Shown here one piece after another: positions 1 to 8,457 of a stretch of 64,000 bases of DNA (the stretch's first letter is position 1; every line of letters starts with the position of its first letter). The position numbers and the translations under genes are program-made. This DNA comes from Streptomyces sp. NBC_01381 (GTDB lineage: Bacteria > Actinomycetota > Actinomycetes > Streptomycetales > Streptomycetaceae). The DNA is taken from contig NZ_JAPEPI010000002.1 of assembly GCF_026340305.1 (NCBI RefSeq), positions 3,658,001 through 3,722,000 on the forward strand. The letters run 5' to 3'. The notes under the pieces were generated by a model that was not told the origin of the DNA, ran no database searches, and saw nothing but the letters and a program-made list of their open reading frames with translations.

Positions 1-2
1 TG

Positions 3-1145
3 GCCCTGCCCTCCATCGGCGACGAGTTCGACGTGGGCCGCGGGGAACAGGGCCTGATCGTCTCGGCGTTCTTCCTCGCCTACGCGCTGTGTCAGATCCC
101 CGGTGGCCTGCTCGCCGACCGGCACGGCGCCCAGCGGGTCATGCTCTGGGCCCTGCTGTCCTGGTCGGTGTTCACCGCGCTGACCGGCTTCGCCTGGTCG
201 TTCGGCGTCCTGCTGCTGATGCGGTTCGCGTTCGGTGCCGCGGAAGGCGTCTTTCCGCCCGCTTCGATGAAGGTCCTCGTGGAGCGGACGACACCGGCCG
301 AGCGGATGGGCGCCAATGGCGTGATCATGAGCTCGAACGCCCTCGCCGGGGTCCTCACCCCGCTCCTCGTCGCACCTCTGATCGCCGCTTTCGGCTGGCG
401 TTCGGCGTTCTTCTCGGCGGCGGCGCTCGGCGTCTTCGTCGTGGTGGCGATACGGGTGTGGCTCCCCGCGCCGCTGCCGGTGGTGGCCCCGGAGGCCCGC
501 GTCGACCGGCGGCGCGCCGGGGGCGTCCTGCGCAAGGGCGTGATCTGGCGGTTCAGCGCCATGATGTTCGGCTACAGCCTGATCGTGTGGGGTCTCAGCA
601 CGTGGATCCCGTCCTATGTGAGCGAGGAGTACGGCGTCTCGCTCGCCTCGGCCGGGGCCCTCGTGGCGATTCCCGGCCTCGCCGCGACCGGCGCGATCGT
701 CGTCGGCGGGCGACTCGCGGACCGCCTGGGCGGCCACCACCGCAGGGTGATCGTGCCCAGCATGACGGTGGCCGCCGTCACGCTGCTGTTCATGGTCTTC
801 TCGCCGTCGCTCATCGGCTTCATCGTCTTCGGCACGCTCGCGACGACCGCCGTCTCCCTCTGCTACATGCCGATCCTCGCGGTGCCGCTGGGCGGCCTCG
901 CGGCCGAGGACGTCGGCGTGGGCAGCGGGGCGATCGTCTTCGGCGGCCAGGTGGCGGGCATGGTCGCCCCGCCCGTCATCGGCGCGCTCGCCGACGCCTT
1001 CTCGTTCAAGGTGGCCTTCGCGTCCTTGGTGCTCGGCGCGGCCATCGCTCTTGTGATGGCGCTTCTCACCCCGCAGGACGCCGCCTCCTTCCGGGCCGCC
1101 ACCGGCGCGTCCGAACTCCCCACGCCCGCAAAGGAGCACTCATGA
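3..1145 (+). CDS. MFS transporter (5' end outside window)
   Basis: Major facilitator superfamily permease of the inner membrane, probably importing the substrate degraded by the three enzymes downstream. The reading frame is open to the left edge, so the start and first transmembrane helix lie outside the window. About 380 residues are visible, with roughly 11 hydrophobic segments. The loop after helix 2 carries the MFS signature region (GGLLADRHGAQRVM), and an equivalent (GGRLADRLGGHHRR) follows the central linker, the usual half-repeat of 12-helix MFS proteins. The stop overlaps the start of the next gene as ATGA, implying translational coupling. The substrate cannot be told from sequence; an amide or N-acyl compound is inferred from the neighbours. 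Confidence 0.9.
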   Translation, partial: ALPSIGDEFDVGRGEQGLIVSAFFLAYALCQIPGGLLADRHGAQRVMLWALLSWSVFTALTGFAWSFGVLLLMRFAFGAAEGVFPPASMKVLVERTTPAERMGANGVIMSSNALAGVLTPLLVAPLIAAFGWRSAFFSAAALGVFVVVAIRVWLPAPLPVVAPEARVDRRRAGGVLRKGVIWRFSAMMFGYSLIVWGLSTWIPSYVSEEYGVSLASAGALVAIPGLAATGAIVVGGRLADRLGGHHRRVIVPSMTVAAVTLLFMVFSPSLIGFIVFGTLATTAVSLCYMPILAVPLGGLAAEDVGVGSGAIVFGGQVAGMVAPPVIGALADAFSFKVAFASLVLGAAIALVMALLTPQDAASFRAATGASELPTPAKEHS

Positions 1146-2449
1146 CCGCCGCCTCCGCCGCGCGCCTGCTGTCCGGCTTCCCGGACCGGCTGCCCGGCCT
1201 GCGCACCCTGTACGAGGACCTGCACGCCCACCCCGAGCTGTCCTTCCAGGAGTTCCGCACGGCCGCCGTCGTCGCCGAACGGCTGCGCAAGCAGGGCTGG
1301 GAGGTCACCGAGGGCGTCGGCGGCCCCGGCGTCGTCGGAGTCCTGGCCAACGGCGAGGGCCCGGTGGTCCTTCTCCGTGCCGACATGGACGGGCTCCCGG
1401 TGCGGGAGCGGACGCAACTGCCGTACGCCTCCCAGGAGATGGGCGTCGACAGTGAGGGCAACAAGGTTCCCGTCATGCACGCTTGCGGCCATGACATGCA
1501 CGTCACCTGCCTGCTCGGCGCGAGCGCCCAACTCGCCGCCGCCCGTGGGGAATGGCGCGGCACGGTCGTTGCCGTGTTCCAGCCGGCGGAGGAGGTCGGC
1601 GGAGCACCGGCCATGATCGAGGACGGCTTCCTGGAGCGCTTTCCGCGCGCCGACGTCTGCCTCGGCCAGCACGTGTCCCCGGCCCCCGTCGGTCTCGTCG
1701 GCACCCGCCCGGGCACGGTGATGGCCGCCTCCGACAGCCTGCGGGTCCGCCTTCACGGCCGCGGCGGACACGGTTCCACGCCCGAGACGACCGTCGACCC
1801 GATCGTCATGGCCGCCGCGGTCGTCATGCGGCTGCAGACGGTCGTCTCCCGAGAGGTGGGGGCGGCGCAGACCGCCGTGGTGACCGTCGGTTCGCTGCAC
1901 GCGGGCACCAAGGAGAACATCATCCCGGACACCGCCGACCTGCGAATCAACATCCGCTCCACGACTCCCGCCGTACGGGAGAAGGTCCTGGCGGCCGTCG
2001 AACGGATCGTCCGCGCCGAGGCCGCCGCGTCCGGCGCGCCCAAGGAGCCCGAGATCACCGCTCTCAACGCCTTCCCCGTCACGGTCAACGACCCCGACGC
2101 CACCGGCACGGTACTGACCGCGATCGCCGAAGTCCTGGGCGGGGAGCGGGTGTTCACCCTGCCCGAACCCCTCACCGGCAGCGAGGACTTCGGCACCTTC
2201 GGCACGGCGCTCGGTGTCACCTCGGTCTTCTGGCACTTCGGCGGCGGCGACCCGGCCCTCTTCGAGCACATCGACCCCGACACCTTGCTGACGGACGGCC
2301 TGCCCGACACGGTCCCGGCCAACCACTCCCCGTACTTCGCTCCCGTACCCGAACCCACGATCCACACCGGTGTGACGGCGCTGCTCGCGGCAGCCGCGCA
2401 CTGGCTGTGTGCTGAGGACGAGCGCGCCCGCGCCCGACAGGAGAAGTGA
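1142..2449 (+). CDS. M20-family amidohydrolase (aminoacylase/hippurate hydrolase-like)
   Basis: Cytoplasmic metal-dependent amidohydrolase of 435 residues, the usual length for the M20D/AbgB-HipO group that removes acyl groups from N-acyl amino acids. Visible hallmarks are the N-terminal LHAHPELSFQE motif, the metal-binding HACGHDMHV motif with its Cys and His ligands near residue 115, the FQPAEEVGG segment carrying the catalytic Glu, and the HGRGGHGSTPE dimerisation-domain motif. The ATG at 1142 is chosen because it overlaps the MFS stop and follows AAAGGAG at good spacing. The open frame extends upstream only as a shadow of the MFS gene. It sits second in a catabolic operon. The true substrate is not determined. 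Confidence 0.9.
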   Translation: MTAASAARLLSGFPDRLPGLRTLYEDLHAHPELSFQEFRTAAVVAERLRKQGWEVTEGVGGPGVVGVLANGEGPVVLLRADMDGLPVRERTQLPYASQEMGVDSEGNKVPVMHACGHDMHVTCLLGASAQLAAARGEWRGTVVAVFQPAEEVGGAPAMIEDGFLERFPRADVCLGQHVSPAPVGLVGTRPGTVMAASDSLRVRLHGRGGHGSTPETTVDPIVMAAAVVMRLQTVVSREVGAAQTAVVTVGSLHAGTKENIIPDTADLRINIRSTTPAVREKVLAAVERIVRAEAAASGAPKEPEITALNAFPVTVNDPDATGTVLTAIAEVLGGERVFTLPEPLTGSEDFGTFGTALGVTSVFWHFGGGDPALFEHIDPDTLLTDGLPDTVPANHSPYFAPVPEPTIHTGVTALLAAAAHWLCAEDERARARQEK

Positions 2450-2450
2450 C

Positions 2451-3407
2451 GTGCCCCTTGACCCGGACATCGAGACCTTCCTGCGAAGCCTCGAGCAACT
2501 CGACGCCCCCGAACCGGGAGGGAACGCTGCGGCACAAGCCAGAGCACGGCTGCGGGTGCTGACCGACGACCACCTCGACCAGGCCACAAAGCCCGAGGCC
2601 GCGGAGGCGGCCTCCACTGTGCTGGCCGGGTCCGTCCCCGCCCGCGTCTACCGGCCGCATGCCACGACGCCCGCGCCGACGGTGGTGTACCTGCACGGTG
2701 GCGGCTGGGTGGCCGGCGACCTCGACACACACGACGTGCACGCCCGGACCCTGTGCCACGACCTCGCCGCCGTCGTGGTGAGCGTCGACTACCGGCTCGC
2801 GCCCGAACATCGCTTCCCCGCCGCGGTCGAGGACGCGTACACCGCCCTCACCTGGGTCGCACAGCACGTGGAAGCGTTCGGCGGCGACCCCGCCCGGCTG
2901 GCCGTCGGCGGCGACAGCGCGGGGGCGACGCTGGCCGCCGTGTGCGCACAACAGGCCCACGCCGACGGCCTGTCCCTGGCCGCCCAACTGCTGGTCTACC
3001 CCAGCACGGACATGGCCGGCGCGTACCCGTCGCGGGCCGAGAACGGCGAAGGCTACTTCCTCACCACCACGGAACTGCGCTGGTTCTTCGAGCAGTACCT
3101 CGGCGTCAGCCCCGCCGATCCCGCCTCCGACGCCTCCGCCGCGTTCGGCGCCGACCCGCGGGTCGCGCCCCTGCGGGCGAAGGACCTGTCCGGGCTCGCT
3201 CCGGCCGTCGTGGCCACCGCGGAGTACGACCCGCTGCGTGACGAGGGAGACGCGTACGCCGAAGCGCTGCGGGGCGCCGGCGTACGCGTCGAACACCGGC
3301 GGTTCGACGGTCTCGTCCACGGCTTCTACGGCATGGACCACATCAGCCCTGCCGCAGGGGCGGCGACGGCCTGGATCAACACCGCGCTCAAACGACTGCT
3401 CGCCTGA
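2451..3407 (+). CDS. Alpha/beta-hydrolase of the hormone-sensitive lipase family
   Basis: Esterase/carboxylesterase of 318 residues. The oxyanion-hole motif HGGGW and the nucleophile motif GDSAGA are both present, which places it in the HSL (family IV) esterases. The acid (EYDPLRDEGDAY) and the histidine (GLVHGFYG) of the triad are also visible. The GTG at 2451 is preferred because AGGAGAAG precedes it one base after the M20 stop. Its neighbours, an amidohydrolase and an amidase, suggest it cleaves an ester bond in the same compound. No signal peptide is seen, so it should act in the cytoplasm. Confidence 0.88.
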   Translation: MPLDPDIETFLRSLEQLDAPEPGGNAAAQARARLRVLTDDHLDQATKPEAAEAASTVLAGSVPARVYRPHATTPAPTVVYLHGGGWVAGDLDTHDVHARTLCHDLAAVVVSVDYRLAPEHRFPAAVEDAYTALTWVAQHVEAFGGDPARLAVGGDSAGATLAAVCAQQAHADGLSLAAQLLVYPSTDMAGAYPSRAENGEGYFLTTTELRWFFEQYLGVSPADPASDASAAFGADPRVAPLRAKDLSGLAPAVVATAEYDPLRDEGDAYAEALRGAGVRVEHRRFDGLVHGFYGMDHISPAAGAATAWINTALKRLLA

Positions 3408-3444
3408 TACCCCCTCACCTCCCTCACCTGCAAAGGACGTCCGC

Positions 3445-4929
3445 ATGAACCCGAACGACGCCGGCACCGATCTCGATCTCGCCTACCTCAGCGCCACCGA
3501 GGCGCGACGGCTCTTCGACGCCCGCGAACTCTCCCCGGTGGAGCTGATGCGCGTCGTCATCGACCGCGCGGAGCAGACCGAACCGGTCGTCAACGCCTTC
3601 ACCGAACAGCTCTACGACGAGGCACTCCAACAGGCCCGGCACGCCGAGGACCGCTTCCTCGGCAAGGGCGGCCTGACGCCGCGCCCGCTCGAAGGCATCC
3701 CGGTCGCCACGAAGGAGAAGCACGCCATCGCCGGGCGCTCCCTCACCGAGGGCTCTCTCGTCAACGTCGGCAACACCGCGACCGAGAACGCCCCGGTCAT
3801 CGACCGGATCCTGGACGCCGGCGGCATCATCCACGCCCGCACCGCCACCCCTGAGTTCTCCATCGCCACCTTCACCCACAGCCGCCTGTGGGGCGTTACC
3901 CGCAATCCCTGGAACCCAGACTTCACCCCTGGCGGCTCGTCCGGCGGCGCCGGCGCCTCCCTGGCCGCCGGTACGGCGCTGCTCGCCTCCGCGTCCGACA
4001 TCGGCGGCTCGACCCGTATCCCCGCCGCCTTCACCGGCACCGTCGGCTACAAAGCCCCGTACGGCCGGATCCCCGGCGTGGCACCGCTGTCAGCCGACCA
4101 CTACCGCGGCGACGGCCCCATGGCGCGCACCGTCGACGACTGCGTCACCTTCGCCAACGTCCTGTCAGGACCCGACCCGCGCGACCACGTGTCGCTGCGC
4201 CCGAGACTCGTCCTGCCGGCCGAGTACGACGCGGTCGCCGGGATGCGCATCGCCCTGTGCCTGCGCCTGGGCGCCTACGACGTCCACCCGGAGATCGAGG
4301 CCAACACCCGCGCTGTCGCCGGCGCCCTCACCGACGCGGGCGCGATCGTCGAGGAGATCGAACTCCCGTGGACCAAGGACGACCTCCTCATCAGTGCCGC
4401 CGCACACTTCTCCACCATCTTCGGCGCCCTCGTCCGCGAGATCGAAGCCGAGCACCGCGACCGGATGTCGCCGTACGCGGCAGCCTTCGCCGACACCATG
4501 GCCGTCGCCCGGGAGCAGGTCACCTACCTCGACGGCCTGCGCGTCGAGACCCGGCTGCAGCGCGAACTGGGCGAAGCGATGGCCCCCTTCAACGCTCTCA
4601 TCTGCCCGACCACAGCCGTTCCGGGGCTGCCCGCCGGAGACGATCTCCTGGGCCGCCTGGTCGTGAGCGGCGAGGACCACGGCGAGCCGCTGTGGGCGGC
4701 GATGACCCTGCCCTTCAACATCAGCAACCGCTGCCCTGTCCTCAACGTGCCCAGCGGTCACTCCAGTTGGGGCATCCCGACAGGCGTCCAGATCGTCGGC
4801 CATACCTACGACGACCCGACCGTCTTCCGTATCGGCAAGGCCCTGGAACAGCTCCGCCCCTGGGCCTACACCGCGAACCACCGGCCGACCGTCCAGCCGA
4901 CGCCTCTCGTACAGTCAGCCACCGATTGA
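3445..4929 (+). CDS. Amidase signature family protein
   Basis: Amidase of 494 residues using the Ser-cisSer-Lys triad. The lysine lies in VATKEKHAIAG, and the glycine-serine-rich signature is visible as GGSSGGAGASLAAG followed by SDIGGSTRIPA. The length fits the family. The start at ATG 3445 is preceded by AAAGGACG; the longer open frame upstream overlaps the esterase gene and is not used. It is the last gene of the catabolic operon and probably hydrolyses a carboxamide to acid and ammonia. A role in peptide, indole-acetamide or aryl-amide breakdown cannot be separated from sequence alone. Confidence 0.9.
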   Translation: MNPNDAGTDLDLAYLSATEARRLFDARELSPVELMRVVIDRAEQTEPVVNAFTEQLYDEALQQARHAEDRFLGKGGLTPRPLEGIPVATKEKHAIAGRSLTEGSLVNVGNTATENAPVIDRILDAGGIIHARTATPEFSIATFTHSRLWGVTRNPWNPDFTPGGSSGGAGASLAAGTALLASASDIGGSTRIPAAFTGTVGYKAPYGRIPGVAPLSADHYRGDGPMARTVDDCVTFANVLSGPDPRDHVSLRPRLVLPAEYDAVAGMRIALCLRLGAYDVHPEIEANTRAVAGALTDAGAIVEEIELPWTKDDLLISAAAHFSTIFGALVREIEAEHRDRMSPYAAAFADTMAVAREQVTYLDGLRVETRLQRELGEAMAPFNALICPTTAVPGLPAGDDLLGRLVVSGEDHGEPLWAAMTLPFNISNRCPVLNVPSGHSSWGIPTGVQIVGHTYDDPTVFRIGKALEQLRPWAYTANHRPTVQPTPLVQSATD

Positions 4930-5149
4930 TCGTCGGTCCGTCCTCACCAGGCACTGAGCCTGTTCCAACCTGCCTTCCGAACTTGCTCGTTGGGCTGACA
5001 ACGTGGAGAAGCCAGTCCTCGCGCGGCGCTCGACAACCTCGGGACCACCCGAGAGCCCACTGCCGTGTGACCGCGCCCGTCACCCGACGTCGTCCGCACT
5101 TCTTCGCATGCTTCGTCCCGCCGAGGGCGACGCGACGTAGCGCCCCAGC

Positions 5150-5464
5150 TGGTCCGTGGCTGGTCCGGGATGGGCGCAGATTCATGGTGAACGGGTCCGG
5201 AAGGTTGCTGAGCGGTTACGGATAGTGGCTGCGCCCTGTGGGTGCCTGGAAGAGTAAGGCCCCTCCAGTCACCGAACTTGAGGTTCTAGAAGAACCCAAG
5301 TTTCTTAGGGCTGTAGGAACAAAGAACGTTCTTCGTCTGTTTGTGCTACCGGATCGCCATAGCCTCTGACATGTGGCTATGTGGGGAATTGGCTGCGGCT
5401 GAGCTGAGTTGGTCCGTGCCTGGTCCGGATCTTGGTCCGTGGCCTGTGGCGTCGGCGTGCGAGG
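5150..5464. repeat. Long diverged direct repeat, copy A
   Basis: About 315 bp that align almost without gaps to 15968-16281 at a constant offset of 10817-10818. The best-conserved parts are the 63 bases from about 5277 (about 59 identical, including TTCTTAGGGCTGTA and AAGAACGTTCTT) and the block from 5406 to 5464. Each copy begins and ends with tandem TGGTCCG motifs in the form TGGTCCG-YGxC-TGGTCCGG. The stretch from the amidase stop (4929) to 5534 otherwise holds no gene that I can support. The pair may mark ends of an integrated element or an old duplication. Confidence 0.75.
5322..5333. promoter_or_regulatory. 12-bp perfect palindrome AAGAACGTTCTT
   Basis: A perfect palindrome inside the most conserved part of direct repeat A, repeated exactly at 16139-16150 in copy B. 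Conservation in two otherwise diverged copies suggests a protein-binding or recombination site. No protein is known from this sequence to bind it. Confidence 0.4.
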
Positions 5465-5534
5465 TCAGAGGTTCAACCAGAGGCGCATGCGGTGACCCGA
5501 CTCCTTGAGCGGCGCAGTGACCGTCTGTCCGGGT

Positions 5535-6224
5535 TCAGGACACGTGGGGCCGAGCCGGCATCATCGCGGGGCCCGAATCGTCCTGGTGCTCAGGCACAGC
5601 AGCCTGTGGCGTTTTCGAATCGGGATGCCTTTGCCCAGTGACCAGGGCCCATGCGTCGATGTCCTGGTAGCGCCGCGGGCCTGGGTGGCCGCTTACCGTG
5701 CTGCCGACCAGGTGGAGGTGTTCGGTTTGCCAAGGGCGTCCGGTGAAGCGGTCGAGGCAGGCGGCCGCCGCTGTTACGGACGCGTTGTCGTAGCGGCGAG
5801 CGCGGGCCAGCGTGAGGTGGGGCTGCAGCGGACGTTCGGGGAAGGAGACGTCGCAGTCCCTGACCCGGGCCCGCACTGCTTCGGCCAGCTCGTGCAGTCC
5901 GTCGAGATCACCCTCGATGCCGGTCCACAACACGCGCTCGTCGAAGTGTCCGCCACCCAGCAGCGCCAGCTCGAGAGAGGGGCGGACAGCCGCCAGGTCG
6001 GCGAGGGGTGAACGAAGCCGCTGGACGGCCTGTACCGGCAGTTCGCCCAGGAAGGCCAGGGTGATGTGCCAGTCCTCGATGCGGTTCCAACGCAGGTCGG
6101 GATGGGCGGTGTAGACCGGGCTCAGCGCGTGCGCCAGCTCGTTCTTCGCATCGTCGGGCGGCGCGAGAGCGATAAACGCGTGCTGGGTGGCGGTCTGGGG
6201 TGGCTCGGTCACGGACGTCTTCAT
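5535..6224 (-). CDS. thpR: 2'-5' RNA ligase / RNA 2',3'-cyclic phosphodiesterase family
   Basis: Member of the 2H phosphoesterase superfamily, 229 residues. Both HxT(L) motifs are present (HITLAFLG at residue 53 and HLTLARAR at residue 136), which form the two-histidine active site. The family opens 2',3'-cyclic phosphates on RNA ends. The N-terminal AFIALAPPDDAK segment also matches the family. The last 40 residues after WALVTGQRH are a poorly conserved, probably disordered tail. It is transcribed toward direct repeat A. The symbol is a family name, not proof of the tRNA-specific activity. Confidence 0.82.
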   Translation of the reverse strand: MKTSVTEPPQTATQHAFIALAPPDDAKNELAHALSPVYTAHPDLRWNRIEDWHITLAFLGELPVQAVQRLRSPLADLAAVRPSLELALLGGGHFDERVLWTGIEGDLDGLHELAEAVRARVRDCDVSFPERPLQPHLTLARARRYDNASVTAAAACLDRFTGRPWQTEHLHLVGSTVSGHPGPRRYQDIDAWALVTGQRHPDSKTPQAAVPEHQDDSGPAMMPARPHVS

Positions 6225-6339
6225 ACCTCATGCGTCCGCGGGGCCGAAGCCTGATGGTGCTGCCCGTAGCGGATGTCCGAGCAGGGAGCGCGCGCCTCTG
6301 CCAGGCGAAAAGATCTCCTTGAAGTCGTTGCCCGCCGGT

Positions 6340-6546
6340 TCACGCCACGTGCGTGGCGGCCTCTGGTAGATCGGGTAGGTCGACGCCGCACACGGCGATG
6401 GTCTCGTCGCAGTAGTAGTAGAGCGCGATGTTGTCGCCGAGCCGCGAGAGCGTGGCAGTGGGCGATGCGGGCAGTTCGCCGAGGGCGCGCGCCACGACGG
6501 CTCGGGTTGCTGGGGCAAGTGCTGCGACCACAGCTCTGCATGCCAA
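6340..6546 (-). CDS. Small hypothetical protein (68 aa)
   Basis: A short frame with normal actinomycete codon use and no stop. It ends with an ordered-looking segment (SRLGDNIALYYYCDETIAVCGVDLPD). I do not recognise the family. There is no clear Shine-Dalgarno sequence before the ATG, so the gene may be a relic or start elsewhere. A small hairpin with a TTCG loop lies just upstream. Confidence 0.35.
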   Translation of the reverse strand: MACRAVVAALAPATRAVVARALGELPASPTATLSRLGDNIALYYYCDETIAVCGVDLPDLPEAATHVA

Positions 6547-6561
6547 GAGCGTTAGAACTTC

Positions 6562-6575
6562 CGGCCTTCGGGCCG
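6562..6575. other. Short hairpin with TTCG tetraloop
   Basis: CGGCC-TTCG-GGCCG forms a perfect five-pair stem with a stable tetraloop between the 68-aa minus gene and the plus-strand gene that starts near 6597. It could be a weak terminator or simply part of a divergent promoter region. Confidence 0.3.
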
Positions 6576-6660
6576 TCGGGACGGGATCATCTGGGGATGG
6601 ATCTCCAGGGGAATTGGGGCGACGGCCGCAGCTGCCGCCACCCTCGTCGGAATACCGGCG

Positions 6661-7158
6661 ATGCTCGTGGTCGGCCGTTGGCAGCTACGGGCCGCCATGC
6701 GAGCGGCGGAAGAGACGGCCGCTGCCGGCCTGGCTCAAGCCAATGCGATTTACAGGGCGGCGCTTGACGCGGTGCGGGCACAGGGCCACATAGAACACGT
6801 GAAGTGGCGGCGCGGAATTCAACGGGACTCCTACGCGGCCTTCTTGCAATCCGTGCTCAGATACCACGACTACGCCTCCAACTTGGAGCCCTCAACCGAG
6901 GACGAGGAGCTGCGGTCGCGCACGGCCGGGCTGAAGCCGCTGGAAGCAGAGATGTCCCACAAGGGCTGGGTGGTGCGACTGGAGGGTCCGGAGGAAGTCT
7001 CCGCCGCAGCACGCGACTTGCAGCTCGCCGCCACCACCCTGGCGATAGTGATACGAGGCCACGCGCTCCAGATGAGTGCGGTTGCCAGCATCTCAGGTCA
7101 GATCCAAGATCATCCGAGAGAAGTAGCAAGGATTTGGGAGCTGATCCCAATTCTGTGA
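6661..7158 (+). CDS. Membrane-anchored hypothetical protein with apparent 1-nt frameshift at its start
   Basis: The visible frame gives 165 residues, mostly helical and charged (AAMRAAEETAAAGLAQANAIY and so on). The in-frame sequence just upstream of 6661 encodes a hydrophobic stretch (GIGATAAAAATLVGIPAM) with no start codon. An ATG at 6597 opens as MDLQG in the neighbouring frame; removing one G from the GGGG run at 6608-6611 joins it to this hydrophobic helix. The likely native protein is therefore one N-terminal transmembrane helix plus a cytoplasmic coiled domain of about 186 residues. Either the gene is inactivated, the run is an assembly error, or translation starts inside. A very strong hairpin follows 80 bp after the stop. 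The function is unknown. Confidence 0.55.
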   Translation: MLVVGRWQLRAAMRAAEETAAAGLAQANAIYRAALDAVRAQGHIEHVKWRRGIQRDSYAAFLQSVLRYHDYASNLEPSTEDEELRSRTAGLKPLEAEMSHKGWVVRLEGPEEVSAAARDLQLAATTLAIVIRGHALQMSAVASISGQIQDHPREVARIWELIPIL

Positions 7159-7237
7159 GCCATTTCACCTGGGGTTTTGCTGGTGAATCGGGCATTGATG
7201 CTGATTTCAATCCGGTTGAGCACTCCTTGATCCTTCT

Positions 7238-7281
7238 CGGCTTTTGGGGCGTGCGCACACGTGCGCACGCCCCAAAAGCCG
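7238..7281. terminator. 21-bp perfect inverted repeat, probable strong bidirectional terminator
   Basis: Two 21-base arms (7238-7258 and 7261-7281) are exact reverse complements separated only by AC. Each arm contains TTTTGGGGCGTGCGCAC or its complement. The inner GTGCGCAC is itself palindromic, so the DNA could also extrude as a cruciform. It lies 80 bp after the stop at 7158, fitting a factor-independent terminator. Confidence 0.7.
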
Positions 7282-7689
7282 CATTGGTGCAGGCCTGTTG
7301 GACCGCTTCTCCCGACACAGCTCGTCAGCGTGGTCGGAGTCACAGCAGCAACAACGGTCACTGAGGGCAGTGCTCGGGAGCTCATGGGAGGGCCCTGTGG
7401 CCTGTGGCTGCGGAGTCAGCCTATGGGGATATGGTGAGCCGCTCAGCTGCGCCGGTCTCGCTGTCCGAGGGTGCCGACGGACCATGCCCGTCGTAGATGC
7501 CGGATGACGTGTATGCAGCAATGGGTGGGCTCGCGGAGTCCTTCGCCGTTGTGTTGTCCGCTCAGTTCCTCGTCCACTGCGGCGTGTTGGCCAAGCAGCC
7601 CGATGTAGCGGCGGACCTCGACTGCCGCACCACGTCGCGGCGTCGACCCCGGCGCGGCCCGCACCCACCGGATCATCCGGATCTGCGAA

Positions 7690-7800
7690 CGCCTTGGCCG
7701 TCGTGGTCGGCCGGCCCTTGACGGGTAACCGCAACGACTACCGGGCATGGGAGGAATCCGGCGCCAAGGCCGCCGTAGTCGCGGGCACGCCGCTTTTGGC
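7690..7800 (+). pseudogene. IS5-type (DDE endonuclease) transposase fragment
   Basis: A short in-frame relic reading VVVGRPLTGNRNDYRAWEESGAKAAV, which matches the DDE-superfamily transposases of actinomycete IS5-type elements. Flanking coding is lost on both sides. The rest of 7282-7981 shows no gene that I can support and is probably decayed mobile-element DNA. Confidence 0.55.
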
Positions 7801-7981
7801 CGGCCCTCGAAGGCGCGGTGTGTTCTGGATGGTCCGAACGACCTGGCAGGAGTTCGTGCCAGAGAAGAACTGTGCCGGTACGCACAAGCACAGGTGGTGA
7901 GTTCCCAACCACCGCAATCCGTGTTCCATGCTCCATCCCTGGTGGGAGAATCGCGCTGTGTTCCAGGCCACTGGGGGTGCC

Positions 7982-8446
7982 ATGAGCGTTGACGTCCACC
8001 GCAGACTCGCTGAGCTCGGTTTCCAGCTCCCTTGCGTGAGTCCGCCCAAGGGGGTGTATGCCCCGGCGGTGTGCAGTGGTCGGTATGTGTATGTCTCCGG
8101 GCAGGTCCCCATGGTGGATGGCGAGTTGGCCGCTGTCGGCAAAGTCGGTGCCGAAGTGTCGGTCGAGAGGGCGCGGGAACTTAGCGGTCAGTGTGGCCTG
8201 GCCGCGCTGGCTGCCGTGGATGCTGTGATCGGGCTGGACGCGGTGGTGAGGGTGGTGAAGGTGGTTGGCTATGTGTCATCCGCTGAGGGCTTCACCGATC
8301 AGTCAAGGGTGGTCGACGGGGCGAGCGATCTCTTCGTGGCGGTGTTTGGCGACGCCGGGCGGCATGCACGCAGCGCTGTTGGTGTTGGCGTGCTGCCGCT
8401 GGGTGCGCCAGTGGAGATTGAGGTTCTGGTGGAGGTCACGGGTTGA
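7982..8446 (+). CDS. RidA/YjgF/UK114 family protein
   Basis: 154 residues, close to the family size. Members of this family act as trimers that hydrolyse reactive enamine/imine intermediates or serve related lyase roles. The family core is visible as YAPAVCSGRYVYVSGQVP in the N-terminal half, then the arginine-containing HARSAVGVGVLPLGAPVEIEV near the C-terminus, including the Arg that binds the substrate carboxylate in true RidA proteins. The ATG at 7982 is preferred over an upstream start because homology begins there. It is convergent with the PhzF gene, with 11 bp between stops. Confidence 0.85.
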   Translation: MSVDVHRRLAELGFQLPCVSPPKGVYAPAVCSGRYVYVSGQVPMVDGELAAVGKVGAEVSVERARELSGQCGLAALAAVDAVIGLDAVVRVVKVVGYVSSAEGFTDQSRVVDGASDLFVAVFGDAGRHARSAVGVGVLPLGAPVEIEVLVEVTG

Positions 8447-8457
8447 CATGGACGTCG

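Noticed and set aside
863..2730. Long minus-strand frames of 584 and 325 aa opposite the M20 and esterase genes
   Set aside because: They lie opposite well-supported genes, show Arg/Gly/Ala-rich low-complexity products, and are explained by third-position GC bias.
5460..5500. tRNA-like T-loop sequence (GGTTCAACCAG) near repeat A
   Set aside because: No acceptor stem, anticodon arm or D-arm can be formed around it, so it is not a tRNA or clear attachment remnant.
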